DNA of 64,000 nt from Streptomyces sp. T12 (GTDB lineage: Bacteria > Actinomycetota > Actinomycetes > Streptomycetales > Streptomycetaceae): assembly GCF_028736035.1 (NCBI RefSeq), contig NZ_CP117866.1, positions 3,100,001 through 3,164,000 of the forward strand. The letters are read 5' to 3'. The notes beneath the pieces were generated by a model, which was not told where the DNA came from, searched no databases, and saw only the letters and a list, made by a program, of their open reading frames with translations. The stretch's first letter is position 1; each line of letters opens with the position of its first letter. The translations under genes were made by a program, and so were the position numbers. Of the stretch, positions 35,549 through 46,069 are shown piece after piece.

Positions 35549-36079
35549 TCAGCCCCGAAGCTCCTTGACCATGACCGCGAGCAGCGGAGCGTCGGCGAAC
35601 GGCCGTTGCTCGCCGACCCTCACGTATCCCCACGACCCGTACAGCGCCTGAACCTTGGGGTGCGTGACATCGACCAGGAGTACGGCGAGGTCTTCGGTCC
35701 GTTCCTTCAACAGCGCTTCGTGGAGGCGTTCGGAGGTGCCTTGCTTACGCCACCGGGGGCGCACCATCAGCTCGGATACCGCGTAGGTGGAGGTGTAGCC
35801 GTTGTTCGGTTCGTAGTCGGTGGAGCGCCACCACTCGCGGCCGGCTGTGAGCGGGGCGCCGTAAGCGAAGCCGGTCGGCTCGTCTCCGTCGTACGCCACG
35901 ACGCACGTGAAGTCGTCCATGCCCGACCAGTGGTCGACGAACCAGGGGAAGCGCTGGTTGAACGGATCGTCCATGGCGTCGGCATAGGCGTCGTCGTGAA
36001 CGTCGATGAGCATCTGCCGGAAGCCCGCGGGGAGGTTTCCGTGCTGGAAGTGACGCAGGTCGATCACGTTCAGCTCCAT
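35549..36079 (-). CDS. GNAT-family N-acetyltransferase
   Basis: 176 aa. The acetyl-CoA region is AVSELMVRPRWRKQGTSERLHEALLKE, containing the R/Q-x-x-G-x-G/A loop in the form RKQGTS. It is preceded by FTCVVAYDGDEPTGFAYGAPL and followed by YGSWGYVRVGEQRPF. The ATG at 36079 overlaps the XRE gene's 3' end by 10 bp, so the two are coupled. Substrate unknown; it might modify a small molecule or protein linked to the neighbouring cluster. Confidence 0.85.
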   Translation of the reverse strand: MELNVIDLRHFQHGNLPAGFRQMLIDVHDDAYADAMDDPFNQRFPWFVDHWSGMDDFTCVVAYDGDEPTGFAYGAPLTAGREWWRSTDYEPNNGYTSTYAVSELMVRPRWRKQGTSERLHEALLKERTEDLAVLLVDVTHPKVQALYGSWGYVRVGEQRPFADAPLLAVMVKELRG

Positions 36080-37317
36080 TCGGCTCGTAGGCGATCCGCC
36101 CAGTCTCGTGCGTAAGTGGTGGAGGGGGCCATGACGAACAGGTCTCTGTGGAAGTCCCCGATGAGTGTGCGCATGCGGCCGGGAAGAGGATCGCCATCCA
36201 TGATGGTGAAGACGTTGGCGGCGGTGGCCGTGGCCTGTTCGGCGTCTCCCTGATGGAGTTGGGCGAGGGCGAGTTGGGCAGTCGCCAGCGCCCTGTTTCG
36301 GCGGAAGACGGACGGGATCTGTGCGAGGGCGCGGTGTGCCATGGCTTCGGCGTGGGCGTGACGTCCGCTGCGACCATTGATGATGGCGCCGAGGTGGTCG
36401 AGTTCGGCTGGGCCGTAGAAGGCCGTCCATCGGGGACGCTGGCGCTCACAAGCCTTGGCGAAGGCGTCCTGTGCGGATCCGAGAGAGCGAAGCGCGTCGC
36501 GGCTGTCGCCGAGCGCGGCGTAGGCGAGGGCGACGCGGACCCGTCCCAACGAGTCGAAGAACGGGTCCCTGCGCGCTTCTTGCGTGGCTTGGGCGGCCTG
36601 GGCAGCCGCGAGGGCATCAGGCCAGTTGCGGCGTTGAGAGGCGAGAATCGACACGGTGACCCACACTCGCATCGCTGTGGGGCCGTCCTGCGAGAGTCCG
36701 GCGTACGTCGTGGATTCGTTCAGGTGTCTCTGCGCTTGATCGAGGTTGCGTACGTCGATGCAGGACCAGGCCGCAATGGCGGTGTACTCGGCGGCCAGCG
36801 CGTACAGGGCCCGGCGGACGCGCTCTCCGGCGTTGCGCTGCTGCAGCTCCAGTACGCCGTCACGGCCCTTGAGGGCGTCCCGCTCCAGTTGTGTGTGCCC
36901 GCCTTGCCGGTCATCGGCCTCAACGAGTGCGTTCATCGCGGCGGCGGCCCGGGCCACGTCGGACATGCCGACCGCGCGCCGCTGTACCACGAAGGGAACA
37001 GCGGAAGCCGCTGTCCCGGTGGCCGAGGCGATGAAGGCGCGGCGCCGCACGGGACCCTCCTGCGGATGCTGCATGGTGCGTGGTGCTCTGAACCCTAAGT
37101 CCTCGACGGGGCAGCCGAACACCCGCTCCAGCGCCGCGCATGTACGGCCGATGGGGCGGCGGGACGTTCCGTTGAGCAGGTTGCGGACGGTGCGGGCGGA
37201 GACGTCGCCGGGCCTGCCGGTGATCTCTGCCAGCGCAGTGTTCATCCGACCAGCCAATTCATCCTGAGTGAGCCCGAGTTCATCCATCCGGCTCTTGAGG
37301 ATGGCGTTCGCTCCCAT
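36070..37317 (-). CDS. XRE-family regulator with TPR-like domain
   Basis: 415 aa. The helix-turn-helix is at residues about 6-65 (LGLTQDELAGRMN, then VSARTVRNLLNGTSRRP). A short linker RRRAFIASATGTAASAVPF follows, then about 300 residues of TPR-like helices (TAIAAWSCIDVRNLDQAQRHL; ALAYAALGDSRDALRSL; ATAQLALAQLHQGDAEQA). This type is common in Streptomyces, often paired with RsbW-like ATPases, and may sense a peptide or metabolite. It is divergent from the ATPase-tgm genes, so it is a candidate regulator of the graspetide cluster. Confidence 0.85.
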   Translation of the reverse strand: MGANAILKSRMDELGLTQDELAGRMNTALAEITGRPGDVSARTVRNLLNGTSRRPIGRTCAALERVFGCPVEDLGFRAPRTMQHPQEGPVRRRAFIASATGTAASAVPFVVQRRAVGMSDVARAAAAMNALVEADDRQGGHTQLERDALKGRDGVLELQQRNAGERVRRALYALAAEYTAIAAWSCIDVRNLDQAQRHLNESTTYAGLSQDGPTAMRVWVTVSILASQRRNWPDALAAAQAAQATQEARRDPFFDSLGRVRVALAYAALGDSRDALRSLGSAQDAFAKACERQRPRWTAFYGPAELDHLGAIINGRSGRHAHAEAMAHRALAQIPSVFRRNRALATAQLALAQLHQGDAEQATATAANVFTIMDGDPLPGRMRTLIGDFHRDLFVMAPSTTYARDWADRLRAEWS

Positions 37318-37561
37318 GCCACTGACCGTAGACCGGCGATCACCGACCGAACCAGACCCCAGGTCACGGGAACGCAAAGTCTTCCGGGTTGGGGCGACCA
37401 GCGCGGGCACGACTTTTCCTGTTCCTCACGGGCCACAGGCCGTTGACTCGGTAGCAGCCGGTCGAGGTCCTGATTCCCCTTTCCTCGACGGCTTGGAGGA
37501 GAGCCCGCCCCGGCGCCACCCCGTCGCGGGGGCGGGCGTCCACCCCCGGAGGGATGTTCCT

Positions 37562-37984
37562 GTGACCATGACCGCAGCCCGACCTACTGCGACCGGCACC
37601 CCCGGTTACACCGAGACGATGCCGTGCGAGCCGGAGTCCGCTCGCCTGGCACGCATGCTCGTCTCGGCCGCCCTGAGCACCTGGGGCATAGGCGAGTTGG
37701 CTGAGGCCGGGGTGCAGATCGTGGCCGAGCTGGTCAACAACGCCATCGACCACACCCGGTGCCGGAACGTCCGTGTCCTGGTCACGCGTCCCAGCCAGGG
37801 CGTGGTGCGTATCGGCGTCGCCGACACCTGCGCGGACGGCCCTGAGCTGGGCGGCCCCGACGACGACGCCGAGGAGGGGCGCGGTCTGCTCCTTGTCGAG
37901 GCCCTCAGCTGGAGATGGGGATACGACCGGAAGCGCTGGGGCAAGGTCGTGTGGGCCGAGCTGGAAGTGCCGGCCAAGTGCTGA
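37562..37984 (+). CDS. RsbW-like ATP-binding (HATPase_c) protein
   Basis: 140 aa single GHKL ATPase domain: N-box ELVNNAIDHT, G1-like VADTCADG, and G2-like EEGRGLLLVEALSWRWG. Such small proteins resemble anti-sigma factor kinases. The GTG at 37562 has GGAGGG 8 nt upstream. Its 3' end overlaps the next gene by 7 bp. In Streptomyces these ATPases commonly sit beside XRE-TPR regulators, as here. No sigma factor or anti-anti-sigma gene is adjacent. Confidence 0.85.
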   Translation: MTMTAARPTATGTPGYTETMPCEPESARLARMLVSAALSTWGIGELAEAGVQIVAELVNNAIDHTRCRNVRVLVTRPSQGVVRIGVADTCADGPELGGPDDDAEEGRGLLLVEALSWRWGYDRKRWGKVVWAELEVPAKC

Positions 37985-38343
37985 AACCTCGCGTGCTCTT
38001 ACGGCTGGTGCCCGCTGACGAGTTGGCGGACGATCCCAGCCCGGAAGCGTGCGTGGAACTCATCATCCTCGCCCCCCTCCGCTCGACGAGTGACCCCGAC
38101 ACCGCGACATTCGCCGAGCCCTTGCGCATCACCCCTGCGGAACTCCTCAGGCTGCACATGGAGTCGGCTCATGCACTCGGGGAAATCCGAGCCGAAGCCA
38201 CGTGGGCGGAGATCGAGTATCAGCGGCGTCTCAACCGGTGGCATGAGGACGGCCGAGTCGCGGTCGATTCCATGGAGCCGGAGGTAGCACTCCTTGCGCG
38301 CGTGCTTGAGGCACTGCGTCGGCAAGCTCTCGCTCCGGTCTGA
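37978..38343 (+). CDS. Hypothetical protein coupled to the ATPase gene
   Basis: 121 aa acidic soluble protein (PRVLLRLVPADELADD; TPAELLRLHMESAHALGEIRAEATWAEIEYQRRL). The GTG at 37978 overlaps the ATPase stop. Mostly helical after residue 55. No family recognised. It lies 119 bp upstream of tgmA and could be part of the same transcript. Confidence 0.6.
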   Translation: MLKPRVLLRLVPADELADDPSPEACVELIILAPLRSTSDPDTATFAEPLRITPAELLRLHMESAHALGEIRAEATWAEIEYQRRLNRWHEDGRVAVDSMEPEVALLARVLEALRRQALAPV

Positions 38344-38462
38344 CCCGGTTCCAAGGGGCGACCGGCGCTCCACGACTTCCGCTTGGCGACTCGATGTCCG
38401 AGGCGCTGGGCGGACGAACAAGGCAGTCAGAAGCTCAGATCTTTCCTGGAGAAAGGAAGACC

Positions 38463-38765
38463 GTGTTCAACTACATGGACCGATTCCCCACCGGCAGCCC
38501 GCTGCCACAGGGACACCTGACCGCCGCTCCTTGGGGCCTGCGCCGCATCGCCCCATACCCGCCCGTAGCGGCGCCGGACTACGTGACGGTGGAACTGGAC
38601 CCGGCGACGCAGACCGCCCGGTACCTGGACGCGTCCGGAGCGCCCACCATGTCTCCGGGGCACGGCACATCGTCCGGTACCAATCCGTCAACCGGTACCA
38701 CGGGCCAGGGCGACCGCAACAGCGACTCCCCGGACAGCGACACGGGGAACGACACCGACCAGTGA
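38463..38765 (+). CDS. tgmA: ATP-grasp-modified RiPP (graspetide) precursor
   Basis: 100 aa precursor peptide. The leader contains APWGLRRIAPYPP and the tail VELDPATQTARYLDASGAP, which match the conserved recognition region of ATP-grasp-target RiPPs (the TgmA family). The core, about residues 66-100, is rich in Ser/Thr (HGTSSGTNPSTGTTG) then Asp (DRNSDSPDSDTGNDTDQ). Graspetide ligases join such Ser/Thr hydroxyls to Asp/Glu carboxyls as ester macrocycles. The GTG start has AAAGGAAG just upstream. Its stop overlaps the tgmB start (GTGA). The exact core boundary is inferred. Confidence 0.87.
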   Translation: MFNYMDRFPTGSPLPQGHLTAAPWGLRRIAPYPPVAAPDYVTVELDPATQTARYLDASGAPTMSPGHGTSSGTNPSTGTTGQGDRNSDSPDSDTGNDTDQ

Positions 38766-39732
38766 ATCCAGTGACGAACGACGATCGTCCGGTTCTGGTC
38801 GTCACGAACCTTGACGACCCGACCGCGGACATTGTGATCAGCGAGCTGCACGACCGGGGTGTCCCGGTCGTGCGGTTCGACTCCGGTGACTTCCCGGCCG
38901 CCCTGTCGTGCTCCGCCTCCATCGGCGACACCGACAGGTGGCGAGGAAGCGTGCAGACCCCGAGCCGGCGTGCCGACCTGGGCGCCGTGAGGTCCATGTA
39001 CTACCGGCGCCCCTCTGGGTTCGCCTTCCCCTACCTCGACAGGCAGGAAGAGCGGTTCGCCATCGCGCACGCGCGCTACGGGCTGGGTGGCATCCTCACC
39101 TCGCTGCCCGGCTGCCTGTACGTAAATCACCCCAACCGCATCGGTGACGCCGAGTACAAACCGGCCGGGCTCGCAACCGCGGCGGCGGCCGGCTTCACTC
39201 TGCCGCCCACGCTGATCACCAATGTGCCTGACGACGCGCGGGCGTTCATCAAGGATCACGGCCCGGCCATCTTCAAACCCATCTCGGTCCCGCTCTACCT
39301 GGTCGACGGCAAGGCCCAGACAGTTCCCGTAACTGAGGTGACCGCCGACGAGATCGACGACGCGGTGGCCGGCACCATGCACCTGTTCCAGAAGTGCGTG
39401 GAAAAGATCGCGGACGTCCGGGTGACGGTCATCGGCGAGCAGGTCTTCGCGGTGCGAATCGACTCCGGCCTCCTAGACTGGCGCACCGACTACGGCACCC
39501 ACACATACACGCCCGTCACCCGCCGCCCGAGGTGGAGCGCGCCATGCGTGCCTACCTGAAGCACTTCGGGCTTGTCTTCGGGGCATTCGACTTCGCCTTG
39601 ACCGACTCCGGCGAGTGGGTCTTCATCGAGTGCAATCCTTCGGGGCAGTGGGCATGGATGGAGCCGCCGACCGGGCTGCCCATGACCGCGGCACTCGCCG
39701 ATCTCCTGGAAGGAGGACTCCGTGGCCAGTGA
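38762..39732 (+). CDS. tgmB: Graspetide ATP-grasp ligase, with an apparent frameshift
   Basis: Macrocyclase that activates Asp/Glu side chains of the precursor with ATP. The first frame runs 38762-39559 (LVVTNLDDPTADIVISELHDRG; FRFDSGDFP-type start; HGPAIFKPIS; DVRVTVIGEQVFAVRIDS; LLDWRTDYG). The second frame takes over near 39518 and ends at 39732 with MRAYLKHFGLVFGAFDFALT and the metal-binding end FIECNPSGQWAWME. One missing C in the run at about 39518-39522 (giving CACCCGCCG) explains the shift; restoring it gives ThrProProProGlu and a 323-aa protein. It could be a real mutation, a sequencing error, or recoding. Flanking genes are intact. Confidence 0.85.
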
Positions 39733-40912
39733 GCCTGATGCCGAGACAACGGCAGCCGACCTCCGACGGCAACTGGCAGCCGGACTGGAGAAGGACGGCT
39801 GGCTGCGCTCGCCGGAGTGGCGGTCCGCCGTTGAGGCCGTGCCCCGCCACGTGTTCATCCCGCGCTTCTACCGCGAGAACGACGGCCCCGGTGTCACCAC
39901 CTGGGAGCCGGTCACCGAGGCGAGCGTCGGCCAGGACGAGTGGCTCCGGCTCATCTACTCCGACGAGACTTGGATGACCCAGTTCGACGGCCGGGACATC
40001 GACTGGGCCGATCCGAAGCCGATCAGCAACGCGGTCCCGACCTCATCGTCCACTCTGCCGAGTCTCGTGGTCCGGATGCTCGAAGACCTGGACGTGCACG
40101 CCGGCATGAACGTGCTGGAGATCGGGACAGGTACCGGCTACTCGACGGCACTCATGTGCCACCGGCTCGGCAGCAAGGCCGTGACCTCGATCGAGACGGA
40201 CGAAGGGGTGGCACGGCGAGCCCGCGAGGCTCTCGCGAGGTCCGGCTATACCCCTGACCTGGTGGTGGAGGACGGCCGCGTCGGCCACCTCGACGGAGCC
40301 CCCTACGACCGGCTGATCGCCACGTGCGGCTTCCGCAACATCCCCCCTGCCTGGCTGGATCAAGTGCCGCCCGGCGGCGTCATCCTCACCACCCTGCGCG
40401 GCTGGATGCGCTCCCTCGGCCTGGTCAAGCTCATCGTCACCGGCGCCAGCGCGAGCGGCTGGTTCAGCGAGGACGAACCGAGCTTCATGATCGCCCGCCA
40501 GCAGGACGCGCCGGAGAGCCTCGGCACGGTGCCGGGCCCCGACGATGGCACGAAGCGGAAGGTCACGTACGGGCCAGAAGTCCTCACCAGCTCGGGGCCC
40601 GGCTTCATGGCACAGCTCGCGGCGCCAGATGCCCGCTTCTTCTCCATGCCGGTCGACGGCGGACCGGTGAGCACGTTCGTGCTCGACAGCCGCACTGATT
40701 CGTTCGCCGTCCTCGCTCCCACGGACAGCGGCTGGAAGGTCCGCCAGGGCGGCCCGCGCCGCCTCTGGGATGCGGTCGAGTCGGCGGTGGCCACCTGGGA
40801 GGAGTACGGCTCACCGAGCACCGCCGCGTTCGGGGTGACGGCCTCCCGCGATGCGCAGGTGGTATGGCTCGGGAACCCGAACGGGCCTCAATGGCCGCTT
40901 CCCGCCTCGTGA
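39722..40912 (+). CDS. tgmC: PCMT-type methyltransferase of the graspetide cluster
   Basis: 396 aa protein L-isoaspartate methyltransferase homologue. The first 100 residues carry the family start (AVPRHVFIPRFYREN). The SAM motif is MNVLEIGTGTGYSTALMCHRLG, with TSIETDEGVARRARE and DRLIATCGFRNIPPAWLDQVPPGGVILTTL. A C-terminal extension of about 150 residues distinguishes it from housekeeping PCMT. In related graspetide clusters such enzymes methylate a core Asp, which then cyclises to an aspartimide. GGAAGGAGG precedes the GTG, which overlaps tgmB by 11 bp. Confidence 0.87.
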   Translation: MASEPDAETTAADLRRQLAAGLEKDGWLRSPEWRSAVEAVPRHVFIPRFYRENDGPGVTTWEPVTEASVGQDEWLRLIYSDETWMTQFDGRDIDWADPKPISNAVPTSSSTLPSLVVRMLEDLDVHAGMNVLEIGTGTGYSTALMCHRLGSKAVTSIETDEGVARRAREALARSGYTPDLVVEDGRVGHLDGAPYDRLIATCGFRNIPPAWLDQVPPGGVILTTLRGWMRSLGLVKLIVTGASASGWFSEDEPSFMIARQQDAPESLGTVPGPDDGTKRKVTYGPEVLTSSGPGFMAQLAAPDARFFSMPVDGGPVSTFVLDSRTDSFAVLAPTDSGWKVRQGGPRRLWDAVESAVATWEEYGSPSTAAFGVTASRDAQVVWLGNPNGPQWPLPAS

Positions 40913-41043
40913 TCAACGCTGCCGAGCGTGATGCTCCTGCGCAGGCGGTACGGCTGGGTGCTCTGGCGCATGGCGGGCATTGGCTGCCTGCGCTCTCGGT
41001 CCCGGCGCGTGGCGTTCGCCAAGGCGGCGGACGCGCCGAGTAA

Positions 41044-42535
<1,492 letters not shown>

Positions 42536-42539
<4 letters not shown>

Positions 42540-44950
42540 TCCTGCCCCACCGCCTTCGCCGCCGCGCGGGGTGTGACCCGCCAGCGGCGGTCCCCCAGTA
42601 GTTCCTTGAGGTGCGACTGCCGGGCGACGATGTTCTTGAAGTGGGTGTAGAAGACCGTCGAGATCAGTGCGTGGCGCCAGAACCAGCCGCGCCTGCTGCG
42701 CAGTTCGGGCAGGGCGAGCCGGCCCGCGAACGCCGTCTGCACGAATCCGGCCGAGAGGGTGAAGGCGAAGGCGAGCAGGCATGCCGGGGTGGCCCAGTCG
42801 ATGCGGTTCGCGCCGCCCGCGCGGACCGCCGAGTGGAGCAGGATCGGCAGGATCTGCAGCGACAGCCACGGCTGCACCTCGCGCCAGCCCAACAGCACTA
42901 CGAGTCCAGTCTTCTGACGGCGCGTGAAGGAAGGCGAACGCAGCGCCTGCCCCAGGTGCCGGAGCGACACCTGCAGCCAGCCCTGTGCCCAGCGCGAGCG
43001 CTGGTTCCACAGGGGTTTGAGACGGGTGGGCGCCAACTCCCGCGAGATCAGCGTCCGGTCGCTGGCGATCCGCGCACCCTCGCTCAACGCGCGTAGCGTC
43101 GAGTCGATGTCCTCCGTCAGCATCGAGCCGTGCATCCGGATACGGGCCAGCAGGTCGGTGCGCCAGAAGCCGTTGGAGCCGCCGAAGATGCCGAAGCCGT
43201 ACAGGCGGGTCCGGCCGGGGTGGCTGACGGCGTAGATCGCCTCGAACTCGGCGGCCACCTGCCGGGCCACCCAGGAGCTGTCGCCGTTGCGGATCACGCA
43301 GTGGCCCTGGACGACGTCGTAGCCGTGGGACAGCCAGTCCCAGGCGTGGCGGAAGGCGTCCGGCGCGGGGTGGTGGTCGGCGTCGAAGATGCCGACGAAC
43401 TCGCCGCGCACACGGCTGACGGCAGCGTTGACGTTCTGCGCCTTGGAGGTGCTGCCGGCCACCGGAAGCAGCACCAACCGCCGGTCGCGGCGGGCGATTT
43501 CCCGCAGGGTGTCCTCGACCGGCAACGCATGGGGCGTGTTGTACGCGAGGACGATCTCCAGGTCGTTCGGGTAGTCGAGGCGCAGGAAGGACTCCACGGT
43601 GTCGACGATCGTCGCTGCCTCGTTCGGCAGGTACGCGGCGATCACCGCGCTCGCGGGCGGGTACGGCTGCGCGGGCGCCGCGGGCCGGGTGGGCGCGTCG
43701 AGCGAGAAGAGGCATTCGAGGAGGATCAGCGCGGCGGAGAGGACCAGTCCGGCGACCACGACCCAGTAGACCGCCGAGGCCACGTCCCAGCCCAGCACCG
43801 CGTACGCCTGCTCGTACAGCGCGAACGGCACGCCCACGCCGACCAGCAGCGCGAGCAGCGGGGAGAGGGCGAGCAGCAGCGGTCGTACGACCTTCTTGGC
43901 GCGGCGGCGTGGGGCGGCGGCCCGCATCCACGGCTCGTAGCGGACGGGCCGCAGATCGCGGTGGCGCAGCGCCTCGGCGACGGCGTCGGCGGCCTGCTCG
44001 ACGGCGCGTTCGGCGATCCGTTCGCTGGGCCGTTCGGCGGGCCGGCCGTCGGCGTCCGCGAGGGGCAGCCAGCCGACGGCAGGCGTCAGCCGTACGTTCT
44101 CGTCGGCGACCACGAACCGGGTGCCGGCCACGGCGGAGGCGAACTCCGCCAGTGCGCGCCGGGCCGTCTCCTCGTCCACGCCGGGCATGAGGACGAGCAG
44201 CCGCCCTTCCTCGTCCCAGCCGAGCCGGTCGCTGCCGTTGCCGAGGCGCTCGGCGACCCCGGCGAGGCGTTCGGCGACCTCGCGGCGCACCCGCGCCCCG
44301 AACCGTTCCTCCAGCGCGTCCGCCTCGGCCACGCCGACCACCGCGAGGACGCCGTCGCGACGTCCGGGACGGCTTTGGGGGCGGCGCAGTTCGCGGTCGA
44401 GTTCGGCGTGGAAGTGGGGTGCGGAGTACAGGCCGGTGCGCGGGTCGAGGGCCAGCCGGTCGACGGGGACCGGGACGCGGTGCAGCTTGGCCGCGATCCG
44501 GGCCGACAGCTCGACGGGGTCGGCGGCCTCCGGCAGGCAGTCGTCGGCGCCGCTGCGCAACAGCCGTGCCACACCGGCGGGTTCACGGTCGGTGGTGACC
44601 ATGACGAGGGGCAGGACATGGCCTTGGGGCGCGGTGCGTATCTCCCGTACGACGGCCACCGCCTGTTCGACGCCGCCGTGGCCCTCGAGGGCGACGATCG
44701 CGTCGGGCGGGGCCTGCTGGACGCTGCGGCCGACGTCTCCGGGGACGGCGTGGGTGACCGCGTAGCCGGTGGATTCGAGGGTGCGGGTGAGCCTTTCGCG
44801 CCGGGGGCCGGGGGTACCGACCGCGAGGACGTGGCTGTGCTGGGGTGCTTCGAACTCGTCCGGTTTGTCGTCTGGTTCGTCGAACTCCTCGGTCGGAGGG
44901 CAGGCGAGAGTGTTCCGGGGCGCGGGTGAGCGCCTCAGTTCGGTGTGCAT
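42536..44950 (-). CDS. GT2 polysaccharide synthase fused to degenerate receiver and GGDEF-like domains
   Basis: 804 aa. Residues about 38-160 resemble a response-regulator receiver (HVLAVGTPGPRRERLTRTLESTGYAV), but the acceptor Asp is missing (PDAIVALEG). Residues about 165-320 resemble a diguanylate cyclase start (LDPRTGLYSAPHFHAELDREL), but GGDEF reads GWDEE. Two membrane helices follow, then a processive GT2 domain: SAVIAAYLPNEAATIVDTVESF, FDADHHP, TEDID and QRSRWAQGW (D, D, ED, QxxRW-like), and more helices. It makes and exports a polysaccharide; the regulatory domains probably bind a signal. Coupled to the acyltransferase, which may decorate the product. Confidence 0.87.
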
Positions 44951-44992
44951 GTATGTGGGTCCAATCCTGTTCGGATGTGGGGGGAGGACCTT

Positions 44993-45021
44993 TTGTCGGT
45001 ACGTACGTGTTGTCGGTACGT
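44993..45021. promoter_or_regulatory. Direct repeat TTGTCGGTACGT x2 upstream of the GT2 gene
   Basis: Two exact 12-bp copies (44993-45004 and 45010-45021) lie 43-71 bp upstream of the GT2 start, 17 bp apart. Direct repeats at this place could bind an activator. No regulator is identified. Confidence 0.4.
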
Positions 45022-45139
45022 GCCAGTAGCCTCACCGGACGCTGTGACACCACACCTGCGTCGGTGTAAAACGTTGATTGCCTTTACGTGCCCACGCCAA
45101 GGAGATGTGTGAGGGCACCGCGCAACGTGGAACCGGCGG

Positions 45140-45850
45140 CTAGCTTTCCCCGTCCGGCTCCCAGTCCAGCAACCGCACTTTCGCCACCGTACGGACATGC
45201 CGGCGCATGGCGGCGGCCGCCTGTGCGGGGCGGCCTTCCTCGATCGCGTCCAGGATGGCCTGGTGCTGGGCGAGGGAGCGGACCGGGCGGTGGGGCTGGC
45301 GGAGGGACTCGGTGCGGCTCTCGGCGATCTGGTCGGCGATGGAGCGCATGAACTCGGCGAGGATGCTGCTGTGCGCGGCGGCGGTGACCGCGGCGTGGAA
45401 GAGGCGGTCACCCTCCACCCCGTGACCGTTGTCCTCGATCTCCTTCGCCATGTGCGCGAGGGCCGACCTCATCGCCGCGAGGTCCTGCTCCGTGCGGCGC
45501 TCGGCGGCCAGTTCGGCGAGCTTGGTCTCCAGCGCCTCGCGAGCCTCCAGGACATCGGGGAGGCGCCGGCGGCGCTCGACCATCCGCTCCACCGGCTCCG
45601 CGTCGAGGCTGTCCCGCACGAGGTACGTGCCGCCCCCGTGCCGCACCTCCACCAGGCCCTGCACCTCCAGGACCACGATCGCCTGCTTCACGGAGGCCCG
45701 GCTGACCCCCAGCCGCTGGGCCAGGTCGCGCTCGGTCGGCAGCCGGTCCCCGGCACCGAGGCCGCCCTCGGCGACGTAGGCGCGCAGCCGGTCGAGCACC
45801 TGCTCGTAGAGGCGCTGCTTGGTCATGGGGCGCAGGGCGTCGTCGGTCAC
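45140..45850 (-). CDS. GntR/FadR-family regulator of the malonate genes
   Basis: 236 aa. The N-terminal winged helix (residues about 10-75) has VLDRLRAYVAEGGLGAGDRLPTERDLAQRLGVSRASVKQAIVVLE and GGGTYL. The C-terminal helical FadR/FCD domain includes EAREALETKLAELAAERRT, DRLFHAAVTAAAHSSIL and LAQHQAILDAIEEG, whose His residues would bind a metal and an acid ligand. The GTG at 45850 has GAGGGGG 5 nt upstream; the ATG at 45826 is an alternative. It is divergent from the MatC-type permease. Two identical operator-like sites lie between them. Confidence 0.9.
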   Translation of the reverse strand: MTDDALRPMTKQRLYEQVLDRLRAYVAEGGLGAGDRLPTERDLAQRLGVSRASVKQAIVVLEVQGLVEVRHGGGTYLVRDSLDAEPVERMVERRRRLPDVLEAREALETKLAELAAERRTEQDLAAMRSALAHMAKEIEDNGHGVEGDRLFHAAVTAAAHSSILAEFMRSIADQIAESRTESLRQPHRPVRSLAQHQAILDAIEEGRPAQAAAAMRRHVRTVAKVRLLDWEPDGES

Positions 45851-45916
45851 GGGGTCCCCCTCTCGCCGGGAGCGTAGCACCGGGGCGGATGAGTGGCCGG
45901 GCGGCCGAGTGGTCGA

Positions 45917-46004
45917 GTGGCTGAGCCAATTCAGCGCTACCTCTTGACGTCCCGTCGCCGCGCGCCCACGCTATCCAGCCATCACCCCGAATTGGCTCAG
46001 CCAC
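45917..46004. promoter_or_regulatory. Paired GntR-type operators between gntR and matC
   Basis: GTGGCTGAGCCAATTC at 45917-45932 and its exact reverse complement GAATTGGCTCAGCCAC at 45989-46004 are 16-bp arms whose centres are 72 bp apart. Each contains the 11-bp palindrome TGGCT-N-AGCCA, the size and TGG...CCA form of FadR-type sites. The spacing is near seven helical turns, which suits DNA looping by two regulator dimers over the divergent promoter. Confidence 0.75.
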
Positions 46005-46069
46005 TTGGCCACTGCCACTACGCGGTGTGGAACCCGCAACCGCTCCGGGACCCAAAGACGGGAGCCCGT

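Noticed and set aside
38762..39732. Programmed -1 frameshifting as the explanation for tgmB
   Set aside because: The site CACCCGCCG lacks a canonical X-XXY-YYZ slippery heptamer, so a one-base deletion or sequencing error is simpler.
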